NCBI RefSeq assembly: GCF_030580865.1
Contig: NZ_JAUQSY010000001.1
Location: 186,001 to 250,000 of the forward strand
DNA: 64,000 bases
DNA from: Hymenobacter aranciens
GTDB taxonomy: Bacteria > Bacteroidota > Bacteroidia > Cytophagales > Hymenobacteraceae
Reading direction: 5' to 3'
Part shown: positions 1 to 7,667 of the stretch, piece by piece
Layout: each line of letters opens with the position of its first letter
Numbering within the stretch: position 1 is the stretch's first letter
Notes under the pieces: model-generated
Databases searched by the model: none
The model's input: the letters and a program-made list of their open reading frames with translations, nothing else
What the model was told of the DNA's origin: nothing
Program-made: the position numbers and the translations under genes

Positions 1-121
1 CCAGCTGCAGGTGGCCATCGTGCAGGGCGCCCATAGTGGGCACAAAACCAATGCGCTGGCCAGCCCGGCGGGCCGTTTCGGCATAGGCCAGCAGGCCGGC
101 CGCCGTGGTGAATAAATCCAT
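1..121 (-). CDS. panC: Pantothenate synthetase, N-terminal fragment (runs off the left edge)
   Basis: Only the first 40 codons lie in the window. The start ATG is at 121-119 and the frame stays open to base 1. The visible protein contains FVPTMGALHDGHLQL, the N-terminal ATP-binding signature of pantothenate synthetase, which joins pantoate and beta-alanine with ATP in coenzyme A synthesis. The gene diverges from the GT5-like gene at 239, an arrangement familiar in Bacteroidota. The remainder is outside the window. Confidence 0.9.
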   Translation of the reverse strand, partial: MDLFTTAAGLLAYAETARRAGQRIGFVPTMGALHDGHLQL

Positions 122-158
122 GGAAGAAGTCAATTTGGAACGCGTTCGGGAGTAGGTT

Positions 159-192
159 TTGTTGAAATTTCGCCCAAAATTGTTTAATTTTG
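159..192 (+). promoter_or_regulatory. Promoter of the GT5-like / DUF4270 pair
   Basis: TTG at 162-164 is followed after 20 bases by TAATTTTG at 185-192. This matches the Bacteroidota -33 (TTG) and -7 (TAnnTTTG) elements at their usual spacing. Transcription would start near 198, giving a leader of about 40 bases. Confidence 0.6.
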
Positions 193-238
193 TGAACCCA
201 TAGCTTGGCCTTACCTCATTCTCTTCAATAAAACATTT

Positions 239-1051
239 ATGTCGAAGTTGCGAATCCTCTACGCGGCCACTGAAATTGACCCTTTCCTCAACACCACGAA
301 GGTAGCTGAACTATTGCGCAAGCTACCGGCTGGGATGCAGGAGCTGGGCTGCGAAATTCGGATTTTCGTGCCCCGGTTCGGCATCATCAACGAGCGGAAA
401 AACCGCTTGCACGAAGTGGTGCGACTGTCGGGTATCAATATTGCCGTGGGTGATGATGAAAAGCCTTTGGTTATCAAAGTAGCCTCTATCCCGACGGCAA
501 AGCTGCAAGTTTATTTTATCGATAACGAAGATTATTTTCACCGCAAGTCGGCCCTGGTAGACAAAAACGATAAGTTTTTCTCCGACAATGACGAGCGGGC
601 TATTTTCTTTTGCAAAGGAGTGCTCGAAACGGTGAAGAAGCTGGGCTGGTCGCCCAACATCGTGCACTGCTCCGACTGGATGACCTCGCTCATCCCGCTC
701 TACCTGAAAACGACTTACAAAAAAGACCCGGTGTTCAAGGATGCCAAGTCGGTGTTCTCGATTTACAACAACGAGTTCATGGACAAATTCGAAGGCAACA
801 TCCTGGAAAAAGCCAAGATGCTCGACATCGACGATGCCATGCTGGCCTCGCTGAAAACGGCCGACTTCTCGGGCTTTGTGAAGATGGGCATGGAGTATGC
901 CGACACCGTGGTGCGCTCCGACGAAGACTTCTCCGACAACATGAACGGCATGTTCCAGGAGTATGCCCAAAGCAAGCGCCTCAGCCAGGTGGCCACCGAC
1001 GAAAACCTGCAGTCTTCTTACCTAGCGCTGTATAATGAACTGGCTAACTAG
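239..1051 (+). CDS. Short glycogen/starch synthase-like protein (GT5 N-terminal domain only)
   Basis: The 270-residue product resembles the N-terminal Rossmann domain of GT5 glycogen synthases, for example the stretch around NIVHCSDWMTSLIPLYLK (about residues 138-155). It is roughly half the length of GlgA and has no C-terminal GT-B domain. The ADP-glucose-binding KTGGL motif expected near residue 15-20 is absent, replaced by NTTKVAEL. It is therefore probably not an active glycogen synthase, although databases usually give it that name. It overlaps the DUF4270 gene by 17 bases, so the two are almost certainly co-translated. Real function unknown. Confidence 0.8.
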   Translation: MSKLRILYAATEIDPFLNTTKVAELLRKLPAGMQELGCEIRIFVPRFGIINERKNRLHEVVRLSGINIAVGDDEKPLVIKVASIPTAKLQVYFIDNEDYFHRKSALVDKNDKFFSDNDERAIFFCKGVLETVKKLGWSPNIVHCSDWMTSLIPLYLKTTYKKDPVFKDAKSVFSIYNNEFMDKFEGNILEKAKMLDIDDAMLASLKTADFSGFVKMGMEYADTVVRSDEDFSDNMNGMFQEYAQSKRLSQVATDENLQSSYLALYNELAN

Positions 1052-2513
1052 CCGAGTTGCAACAGTAGCGGTGCCCTTGGCGTTGCTGGCTCTGGCCGGC
1101 TGCGACAAGGGCACTGACCTGAACGTTGACCTCCCCGACACCACCGGCATCAGCACCGACTACCTCGACCTCGACCTGGGGGCGCAGGCGGCCACTGTGC
1201 GGTTGCAGCCGGTGAGCACCCTCAAGGCTGAGCACTACCTGGTGGGCCGCCTGAGTGAAGGCGTAGCTGGCACCACCACGGCCCGCTCGTACCTGAACGT
1301 GCTACTGCCCGTGCTGCCCGACTCGCTACCCAGCAAATTCGCCGACCCGCGCCTCGACTCGGTGGTGATGGTGCTGACCTACGACCGGGTATATGGCAGC
1401 ACCACGGCCCCGGTACGCCTCAACATCGGCAACCTGCCCGCCCGCCTTGATGACCGGGCAGTGTACGACAGCAGCACGCCACCCATTTCCAACGTGGAGT
1501 GGCTGCGCACCAACGTGCCCGGCAAGATTGACCGGACCCGGCAGGTAACCTCTTCGGCCACCACGAGCAACCCGGCCGTAACCACTACCGTGCCCGACCC
1601 CAGCGTGCGGCTGGTGCTGCAACGCGGAGCGGCCATTCCTTCGGCATTCTTCGATGATGTATTTGCCAGCCTGAAAGCCGGTGGTTTCACTCAGGCTAAG
1701 CTGGATGCCAAACTGCGCGGCCTGGCGCTGGAGCCCGCCAGCGGCTACAACGGCAGCATCCTGAGCATGGGCCGGGTGGCCATCGGCCGTATTGAGCTGT
1801 TTTTCCACGATGAGGGGGCGACCGTTCCCACCAAATGGCACGCTTTTCCGCTCGTATTCGGGCCGGTGTATAGCGCGTCGGGCCAGGCCTCGGCGCTCGA
1901 CCCCCGCTACTACACGCAGCTGGAGAGCGACCTGAGCAACAGCGCGCTCAGCGCACTGGCGCTGCCCGGCAGCGTGGGCGTGCCCGCTGCCAGCCTCAAC
2001 AACACCAGCTACCTGCAGGAAGGCAACGGCATCGGTACGCGCGTGGCACTGAGCAACCTGCCGAAGCTGGAAGCCCTGCGCAACCTGCGCGGCCTGGCCA
2101 TCAACCGGGCCGAGCTGCGGGTGCCCATCAAGCCATATTCCAACCTGCTGTTCCCCAATTCGCCGCTGCTGTATCTGCTGGAAGCCAACGCCAGCAACGA
2201 GGTGCTGCAACGGACGCTGAGCTACGTGCCTTACGACCGCGTAGTGCAAACCGATGGCGCTAACCCGCGTGGCGCGGGTGAAATCCGAAACTTTGCCTTC
2301 GGGACGATAGTGAATGGAGGTACCAGCCAGCCATATTATAGCATCTTGCTGACAACGTACTTGCAGGCTTACCTGAATAACAACCTGGATGGTGAATTGC
2401 CCGCCAGCCTGATTCTGATGCCCACCGTGCGACAGTCGTCCACGTTGTCGCTCAACCGGACGGCCATCGATGCCGACAACATTCACCTGTTCGTCTATTA
2501 CTCGCAGCAGTAA
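1035..2513 (+). CDS. DUF4270 family lipoprotein
   Basis: A 492-residue protein with a lipoprotein signal peptide and lipobox LALAGC, followed by an acidic +2 region (DKGTD) that often marks export to the outer membrane or cell surface in this phylum. The body is typical of DUF4270, a Bacteroidota family of unknown function rich in beta structure. The start ATG lies inside the end of the upstream gene. The following gene is glmS, and the order panC / GT5-like / DUF4270 / glmS recurs in the phylum, hinting at a role tied to envelope sugar metabolism (inference). Confidence 0.8.
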   Translation: MNWLTSRVATVAVPLALLALAGCDKGTDLNVDLPDTTGISTDYLDLDLGAQAATVRLQPVSTLKAEHYLVGRLSEGVAGTTTARSYLNVLLPVLPDSLPSKFADPRLDSVVMVLTYDRVYGSTTAPVRLNIGNLPARLDDRAVYDSSTPPISNVEWLRTNVPGKIDRTRQVTSSATTSNPAVTTTVPDPSVRLVLQRGAAIPSAFFDDVFASLKAGGFTQAKLDAKLRGLALEPASGYNGSILSMGRVAIGRIELFFHDEGATVPTKWHAFPLVFGPVYSASGQASALDPRYYTQLESDLSNSALSALALPGSVGVPAASLNNTSYLQEGNGIGTRVALSNLPKLEALRNLRGLAINRAELRVPIKPYSNLLFPNSPLLYLLEANASNEVLQRTLSYVPYDRVVQTDGANPRGAGEIRNFAFGTIVNGGTSQPYYSILLTTYLQAYLNNNLDGELPASLILMPTVRQSSTLSLNRTAIDADNIHLFVYYSQQ

Positions 2514-2530
2514 TTTTGTAGTAACTTTCC

Positions 2531-2564
2531 CGGCGGCTGGCTTCCATTCAGAAGCTAGCCGCCG
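2531..2564 (+). terminator. Hairpin between the DUF4270 gene and glmS
   Basis: A 14-bp stem (CGGCGGCTGGCTTC against GAAGCTAGCCGCCG, one G-T pair) with a 6-base loop, followed by a pyrimidine-rich tract with only a short T run. It could be a weak terminator or an mRNA-stability element separating glmS from the upstream pair. It does not resemble the glmS ribozyme. Confidence 0.45.
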
Positions 2565-2601
2565 TTCCTGTCTTTTCCATTCGCTTTAATTCTAATTTGC
2601 C

Positions 2602-4437
2602 ATGTGCGGCATTGTTGCGTATCTCGGCCATCGTGAGGCCTGTCCTATCATTCTCAAAGGCTTGCATCGCCTTGAGTATCGCGGTTACGACTCGGCGGGC
2701 GTGGCCCTGCTGAACGGCGAGCTGAACGTGTTCAAGAAAAAAGGCAAGGTCAGTGACCTGGAGGCCTATTTGAAGGATAAGAACGTGCACGCCAACGTGG
2801 GCATGGGCCACACCCGCTGGGCCACCCACGGCGAGCCCAACGACGTGAATGCCCATCCGCACTACTCCACTTCGGAGCGGATTGCCATCATTCACAACGG
2901 CATCATCGAAAACTACGCGGCGCTGAAAAAGCACCTCGAGCACCAGGGCCACGTTTTTCATTCCGACACCGACACCGAGGTGTTCGTGAACCTGATTGAG
3001 GAAATCCAGAAGCAGAACAGCTGCTCCCTGGAAGAAGCGGTGCGTCTGGCGCTGCACGAAGTGATTGGTGCCTACGCCATTGTGGTGCTCAGCAAGGATG
3101 CACCCAACCAGCTCATTGCCGCCCGCAAAGGCTCGCCGATGGTTATTGGCATCGGCGAGGGCGAATTTTTCGTGGCTTCCGACGCCACGCCCATCATCGA
3201 GTACACCAACGAAGTGGTGTATGTGAATGACTACGAAATCGCCGTTATCCGCGATGGTAAGCTCGACATCCGCTCGAAGGAAGACGTGGTGCAGACGCCC
3301 TACATCCAGAAGCTGGAGCTGGAGCTGGACAGCATCGAAAAGGGTGGCTACGAGCACTTCATGCTGAAGGAAATCTTCGAGCAGCCCCGCTCCATCCTCG
3401 ACTCGATGCGCGGCCGCCTGGAGCTGGAAGCCGGCCACCTGAACATGGGCGGCATCCGGGCTTACGAGCAGAAATTTGTGAATGCCCAGCGCATCATCAT
3501 CGTGGCCTGCGGCACGAGCTGGCACGCCGGCCTCGTGGCTGAGTACCTGATTGAGGACCTCGCCCGCATCCCGGTGGAAGTGGAGTACGCCTCGGAGTTC
3601 CGCTACCGCAACCCCGTGATTACGGAGCGTGATATCGTAATTGCCATCTCGCAGAGCGGCGAAACGGCGGATACGCTGGCGGCTATTGAGCTGGCCAAGA
3701 GCAAAGGTGCGACCATTTTCGGCGTTTGCAACGTGGTGGGCTCGTCCATTGCCCGCGCCACCGACGCCGGCGCCTACACCCACGCCGGCCCCGAAATCGG
3801 CGTAGCCTCCACCAAAGCCTTTACCGCCCAGGTGACGGTGCTGACTTTGCTGGCCATGATTATGGGTCAGAAGCGCGGCACTATCACCGACACCAAGCTG
3901 CGCGAGCTGATGGTGGAGCTGAATAACATTCCCGCCAAGGTGGAAAAAGCCCTGGAGCTGGACCTTGAAATTCAGGCTATTGCTGAGATTTTCAAGGATG
4001 TGCCCAACTTCCTCTACCTGGGCCGCGGCTACAACTTCCCCGTGGCCCTCGAAGGCGCCCTGAAGCTGAAAGAAATCAGCTACATCCACGCCGAAGGCTA
4101 TCCGGCGGCCGAGATGAAGCACGGCCCCATCGCCCTCATCGACGAGAACATGCCGGTAGTGGTAATCGCCACCAAAGACAGCTCCTACGAGAAGGTAGTG
4201 AGCAACATTCAGGAAGTGAAGGCCCGCAAAGGCCGCATCATTGCCGTGGTGACGGAAGGCGACACCGTGATTCCGGCCATGGCCGAGTTCGTGGTGGAAG
4301 TGCCGCCGACTTCGGAAGTGTTGGTGCCGCTGGTATCGGTTATTCCGCTACAACTGCTGAGCTACCACATTGCCGTACTGCGCGGCTGCAACGTCGACCA
4401 GCCCCGCAACCTCGCCAAATCGGTGACGGTGGAGTAA
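2602..4437 (+). CDS. glmS: Glutamine-fructose-6-phosphate aminotransferase (isomerizing)
   Basis: The 611-residue length is normal for GlmS, which makes glucosamine-6-phosphate from fructose-6-phosphate and glutamine, the entry step to UDP-GlcNAc for peptidoglycan and lipid A. Cys2 after the initiator Met (MCGIVAYLG) is the glutaminase nucleophile; HTRWATHG and HNGIIENY follow in the N-terminal Ntn domain. Two SIS domains hold the isomerase site, with ACGTSWHAG near residue 300 and SQSGETADT near 352. The C-terminus PRNLAKSVTVE is the family ending. A terminator follows at 4471. Confidence 0.97.
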   Translation: MCGIVAYLGHREACPIILKGLHRLEYRGYDSAGVALLNGELNVFKKKGKVSDLEAYLKDKNVHANVGMGHTRWATHGEPNDVNAHPHYSTSERIAIIHNGIIENYAALKKHLEHQGHVFHSDTDTEVFVNLIEEIQKQNSCSLEEAVRLALHEVIGAYAIVVLSKDAPNQLIAARKGSPMVIGIGEGEFFVASDATPIIEYTNEVVYVNDYEIAVIRDGKLDIRSKEDVVQTPYIQKLELELDSIEKGGYEHFMLKEIFEQPRSILDSMRGRLELEAGHLNMGGIRAYEQKFVNAQRIIIVACGTSWHAGLVAEYLIEDLARIPVEVEYASEFRYRNPVITERDIVIAISQSGETADTLAAIELAKSKGATIFGVCNVVGSSIARATDAGAYTHAGPEIGVASTKAFTAQVTVLTLLAMIMGQKRGTITDTKLRELMVELNNIPAKVEKALELDLEIQAIAEIFKDVPNFLYLGRGYNFPVALEGALKLKEISYIHAEGYPAAEMKHGPIALIDENMPVVVIATKDSSYEKVVSNIQEVKARKGRIIAVVTEGDTVIPAMAEFVVEVPPTSEVLVPLVSVIPLQLLSYHIAVLRGCNVDQPRNLAKSVTVE

Positions 4438-4470
4438 GTAAGTTGTAAACTCGTGAACTCAGAAAAGAAA

Positions 4471-4496
4471 GCCGTCCCCTCAGGGGCGGCTTTTTT
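4471..4496 (+). terminator. Rho-independent terminator of glmS
   Basis: GCCG(T)CCCC, loop TCA, GGGGCGGC, then TTTTTT. Confidence 0.8.
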
Positions 4497-4553
4497 GCGT
4501 TATTTCGCACCCATTCCTTCGTAAGCAAATTCATCACTTCACTCATTCTCCTC

Positions 4554-4937
4554 ATGGCAAATCAAATCATTTTCACTGACCAAGCACCCGCGCCCATCGG
4601 CCCCTACTCGCAGGGCGTGCGGGCCGGCAATACCGTGTACGTATCGGGCCAGATACCTTTAGACGCGCAAGGGCAAATGGTAGGGGCGGACGACGTGGCC
4701 GCTCAGACCCAGCAGGTGCTCAAAAACCTGACGGCCGTGCTGGCCGCCGCTGGCCTCAGCCTCAACGATGTGGTCAAATGCTCCATTTTCGTGCGCGACC
4801 TCAATCATTTCGGCACCATCAATCAGGTGTACGGCAGTTTCTTTGATGAAGCCACTGCTCCGGCTCGGGAGACAGTGGAGGTGAGCCGCCTGCCGCGCGA
4901 TGTGGACGTAGAAATTTCCTGCATTGCGGTAGGATAG
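4554..4937 (+). CDS. ridA: RidA family reactive intermediate deaminase
   Basis: The 127-residue product is full length for RidA (YjgF/YER057c/UK114). RidA is a cytoplasmic trimer that hydrolyses reactive enamines/imines such as 2-aminoacrylate released by PLP enzymes. Family hallmarks visible are the N-terminal APAPIGPYSQGV, VYVSGQIPLD, the substrate-binding Arg in ATAPARETVEVSRLP, and the end VEISCIAVG. It is a single gene between the glmS terminator and a palindromic repeat. Confidence 0.93.
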   Translation: MANQIIFTDQAPAPIGPYSQGVRAGNTVYVSGQIPLDAQGQMVGADDVAAQTQQVLKNLTAVLAAAGLSLNDVVKCSIFVRDLNHFGTINQVYGSFFDEATAPARETVEVSRLPRDVDVEISCIAVG

Positions 4938-4949
4938 GGGCTGGAAAAC

Positions 4950-5103
4950 AAAAAAGAACGTCATCCTGAGGCGCGAAGCGCCGAAAGGACCTCACCCGCT
5001 TCGTTGTGGTGGTAATTCTAACCGTTCGAGCGAAAAGAAATTACTGCTGCGACCAGCGTGGGCGAGGTCCTTTCGCCTTCGGCTCAGGATGACGTTCTTT
5101 TTT
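4950..5103. repeat. Long imperfect palindromic repeat, GTCAT..CTGAG family, copy A
   Basis: Left arm 4950-4996 and right arm 5060-5103 are inverted copies of a sequence beginning AAAAAAGAACGTCATCCTGA and ending in AAAGGACCTC. About 63 unique bases lie between. It shares the core GTCAT-CTGA-CG-GAAG with copies at 36358, 40280 and 42155. It fills the ridA-gltX gap and creates a false 5' extension of the gltX frame back to 5058. Confidence 0.8.
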
Positions 5104-5135
5104 GTCTGGCTTTCCCCATTCCCTCCTCCCCGCCG

Positions 5136-5143
5136 TACCTTTG
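5136..5143 (+). promoter_or_regulatory. -7 element of gltX, 4 bases before the ATG
   Basis: TACCTTTG is an exact TAnnTTTG match; CGGC and the ATG follow at once. Transcription would start at or next to the A of the start codon. No good -33 TTG was found at 19-21 bases upstream. Confidence 0.5.
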
Positions 5144-5147
5144 CGGC

Positions 5148-6689
5148 ATGAGTGAAAGACCTGTACGGGTGCGCTTCGCACCCTCGCCGACGGGGCCGCT
5201 GCACATTGGTGGCGTGCGCACGGCGTTGTATAACTATTTGCTGGCCCGCAAGCTGGGCGGCACTATGATTCTGCGCATCGAGGACACCGACCAGAACCGG
5301 TTTGTGCCCGGCGCCGAAGACTACATCCGCGAAAGCCTCGAATGGGTGGGCATTGAGCTCGATGAAAGCCCCTGGAAAGGCGGCCCGCACGCGCCTTACA
5401 AGCAGAGCGAGCGCAAGCCGATGTACAAGCAGTACGCCGACCAGCTCATCGCCGACGGCCACGCCTACTACGCCTTCGACACGCCCGAGGAACTCGACGC
5501 CATGCGCGCCCGCCTCACGGCCGCCAAGGTGCCCAACCCGCAGTACAACAGCATCACCCGCGCCCAGATGCGCAACTCGCTGACGCTGCCCGCCGAGGAA
5601 GTGCAGCAGCTGCTGGAAGCCGGCGTGCCCTACGTCATTCGCCTGAAAGTGCCCCGCAAGGAGGAAATCCGCTTTCAGGATATGATTCGCGGCTGGGTGG
5701 TGGTGCATTCGTCGAGCGTGGATGACAAGGTGCTGATGAAGTCGGATGGGATGCCGACCTACCACTTAGCCAACATCGTGGACGACCATCTGATGGATAT
5801 CTCGCACGTTATCCGCGGCGAGGAGTGGCTGCCCTCGGCGCCGCTGCACGTGCTGCTGTACCGCTACCTGGGCTGGGAAAGCACCATGCCGCAGTTTGCC
5901 CACCTGCCGCTGCTGCTCAAGCCCGATGGCACGGGTAAGCTCAGCAAGCGCGATGGCGACCGGCTGGGTTTCCCGGTGTTTGCGCTGGAGTGGCACGGCA
6001 CCGACGCCGAAACCGGCGAGCCCACCGTGAGCCGCGGCTACCGCGAAGACGGCTACCTGCCCGAGGCACTGGTCAACTTCCTGGCCTTCCTGGGCTGGAA
6101 CCCCGGCACGGCGCAGGAAATCTTCTCGATGGAAGAGCTGATTCAGGCCTTCAGCATCGAGCGCGTGAGCAAGTCGCCGGCCAAATTCGACCAGAACAAG
6201 GTGAAGTGGTTCAACGAGCACTACCTGCGCGCCAAGTCCAATGCCGAGCTGGCGCCCTACCTTATCGACGCGCTCAAGGAGCATGGCATTGCCTGTGAGC
6301 AGGCCCGCGCCGAGCAGATTGTGAGCGTGATGAAGGAGCGCGTGAGCTTCCCGCAGGATTTCTGGATGGAAGCCCGCTATTTCTTCCAGGCCCCCACGGA
6401 ATACGACCAGCACGTCGTCGAAAAGAAGTGGAACCCGCAGGTGTCGGCCGCCCTGGCCGTCTACGCCGAAGCATTGAGCAGCGCCGCCGAAACCACCGCC
6501 GAAGGCCTCAAAACGCTGTTCAACCAAACCATGGAAGCCCAGGGCCTCAAGCCCGGCCAGGTGCTGCAAGCCCTGCGCGTGGCCGCTACTGGTGCTGGTG
6601 CCGGCCCTGACTTGTTTGAAACCTTGGCTATTTTGGGCACGGCCGAGGTGACGACGCGCCTGCAGACTGCCGTGGCTAAGCTGGGCTAG
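5148..6689 (+). CDS. gltX: Glutamate-tRNA ligase
   Basis: The 513-residue product charges tRNA-Glu with glutamate. The class I HIGH motif is PLHIGG (residues 17-22) after RFAPSPTGP, and the KMSKS-type loop is KLSKRDGD starting at Lys264. The anticodon-binding all-helical domain fills the C-terminal third. The frame is open back to 5058, but those codons are palindromic-repeat DNA; the ATG at 5148 directly precedes the conserved N-terminus and is chosen. A strong terminator follows at 6721. Confidence 0.96.
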   Translation: MSERPVRVRFAPSPTGPLHIGGVRTALYNYLLARKLGGTMILRIEDTDQNRFVPGAEDYIRESLEWVGIELDESPWKGGPHAPYKQSERKPMYKQYADQLIADGHAYYAFDTPEELDAMRARLTAAKVPNPQYNSITRAQMRNSLTLPAEEVQQLLEAGVPYVIRLKVPRKEEIRFQDMIRGWVVVHSSSVDDKVLMKSDGMPTYHLANIVDDHLMDISHVIRGEEWLPSAPLHVLLYRYLGWESTMPQFAHLPLLLKPDGTGKLSKRDGDRLGFPVFALEWHGTDAETGEPTVSRGYREDGYLPEALVNFLAFLGWNPGTAQEIFSMEELIQAFSIERVSKSPAKFDQNKVKWFNEHYLRAKSNAELAPYLIDALKEHGIACEQARAEQIVSVMKERVSFPQDFWMEARYFFQAPTEYDQHVVEKKWNPQVSAALAVYAEALSSAAETTAEGLKTLFNQTMEAQGLKPGQVLQALRVAATGAGAGPDLFETLAILGTAEVTTRLQTAVAKLG

Positions 6690-6720
6690 ACGCTTAGTAA
6701 ATAACTGCTTGCTAATTCAA

Positions 6721-6754
6721 AGGCCCGGCCTGGCACTGCCAGGTCGGGCCTTTA
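6721..6754 (+). terminator. Terminator of gltX
   Basis: AGGCCCG(G)CCTGGCA pairs with TGCCAGG(T)CGGGCCT with almost no loop, followed by a short T-rich tract. Confidence 0.7.
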
Positions 6755-6777
6755 TGCATAGGCCAAAAAATACCCCC

Positions 6778-6813
6778 GTAAAAACACCTGTTTTCGAAAA
6801 CAGGTGTTTTTAC
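6778..6813. repeat. 36-bp perfect palindrome
   Basis: An 18-base arm, GTAAAAACACCTGTTTTC, is followed immediately by its exact reverse complement with no spacer (centre between 6795 and 6796). The T-run in each outer arm would let it act as a terminator in either direction; the perfect symmetry also fits a dimeric DNA-binding protein or a recombination site. It stands 24 bases after the gltX terminator. Confidence 0.75.
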
Positions 6814-7256
6814 TCTAGTATCGGCCAAAGCGCTTGCTCACCTTTGTGCCGTGTTGCCGAAGGCACCATGCTGACGGAAGTCAGGGATATAGTGTGTGAT
6901 TAGTTGGCTGAAAATGTGGTGCTATTGCTAAAAGATGAAGCTTTTGCGAAGTTGGTCAGCGTCGTCGGGGGATGGCACTGGCTGACGACGGAAGAAGTAG
7001 CAATGGCCCCACCGAGCAAGCCGACTGACAGCGGTGCCTGGCTGGTAGCCCTGCCGGTTTCTGGGAAAGTCGCCAGGATGGGGCGCCCGGCTAAGCGAGG
7101 CTTACGCGGAACGAGAAAAATGACCTTGGCTGGCGAGCAGAGGCATTTTTCTCGCTCCGTATGCGCCCTGGCAGGCGCGTCGTCTTAGTGCGCGCCGCCG
7201 ACCCTGCGCCGCGTTTTTGCGTACAGTAGGGCTCCGTTGTTAAGCATCCCCCCGTT
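6814..7256. other. Poorly coding interval with one long hairpin
   Basis: No convincing gene. Two open frames exist (64 and 94 codons; the second needs a TTG start at 6904), but neither has a recognisable family. A strong inverted repeat is present: 7107-7122 (CGGAACGAGAAAAATG) pairs with 7144-7159 with one mismatch around a 21-base loop. The region could hold a small RNA or the remains of a gene. Confidence 0.4.
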
Positions 7257-7655
7257 ATGGCCAAGAAACCCACCAAGCCTAAAGCCAAGCCGCAGGACCC
7301 CAATAAGAAAGCTAAAGTTCACAAAGAGCTGGAAGGCTTCGAAATCGGCGTCAATCCCCTAGGCGAAATCACGTCCAACTACAGCATCGAGGAAATCAAC
7401 AAGTTTCTGGGCCGCCACGTGCGCGACAAGAAGTTAGTGGACCGCGCCGGGCAGTTTGGCGAAAAACCCGCTCCCGGCGAGTCGGAGGACGAGGCTTTTC
7501 CCATCGAAGATGGCCACAACGACCCCGAGCCGGAAGAGTCGGATGAGGACTTCATCAAGCGCAGCAGCCGCGAGGCCAAGCGCAAAAAAAGCGTGGCTGA
7601 CGACGCATCCGAAGCCGACGAGGTTCGACGCGAACTGCCCCGCGACGAAGAGTAG
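7257..7655 (+). CDS. Hypothetical small charged protein
   Basis: A 132-residue soluble protein not assigned to a named family. The N-terminus is a Lys/Pro-rich tail (residues 1-25). A short folded segment follows (about 26-70; EGFEIGVNPLGEITSNYSIE and NKFLGRHVRDKKL). The C-terminal half is acidic and probably disordered (about 71-132), with one basic patch. There is no signal peptide or membrane segment. It converges with the type IX-secreted gene with 12 bases between stops. The composition suggests a nucleic-acid- or ribosome-associated protein (weak inference). Confidence 0.65.
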   Translation: MAKKPTKPKAKPQDPNKKAKVHKELEGFEIGVNPLGEITSNYSIEEINKFLGRHVRDKKLVDRAGQFGEKPAPGESEDEAFPIEDGHNDPEPEESDEDFIKRSSREAKRKKSVADDASEADEVRRELPRDEE

Positions 7656-7667
7656 CTGCTGGTAGCC

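Noticed and set aside
239..1051. Full glycogen synthase glgA
   Set aside because: Half length, with no KTGGL loop and no C-terminal GT-B domain.
2531..2564. glmS ribozyme or riboswitch upstream of glmS
   Set aside because: The interval is short and shows only a simple hairpin, without the conserved double-pseudoknot core.
5058..5147. 30-codon N-terminal extension of gltX
   Set aside because: It is encoded by the right arm of a palindromic repeat and precedes the normal GltX N-terminus.
6904..7188. 94-codon open frame as a real gene
   Set aside because: It needs a TTG start, has no recognisable motif, and includes part of the 7107-7159 hairpin; composition does not look coding.
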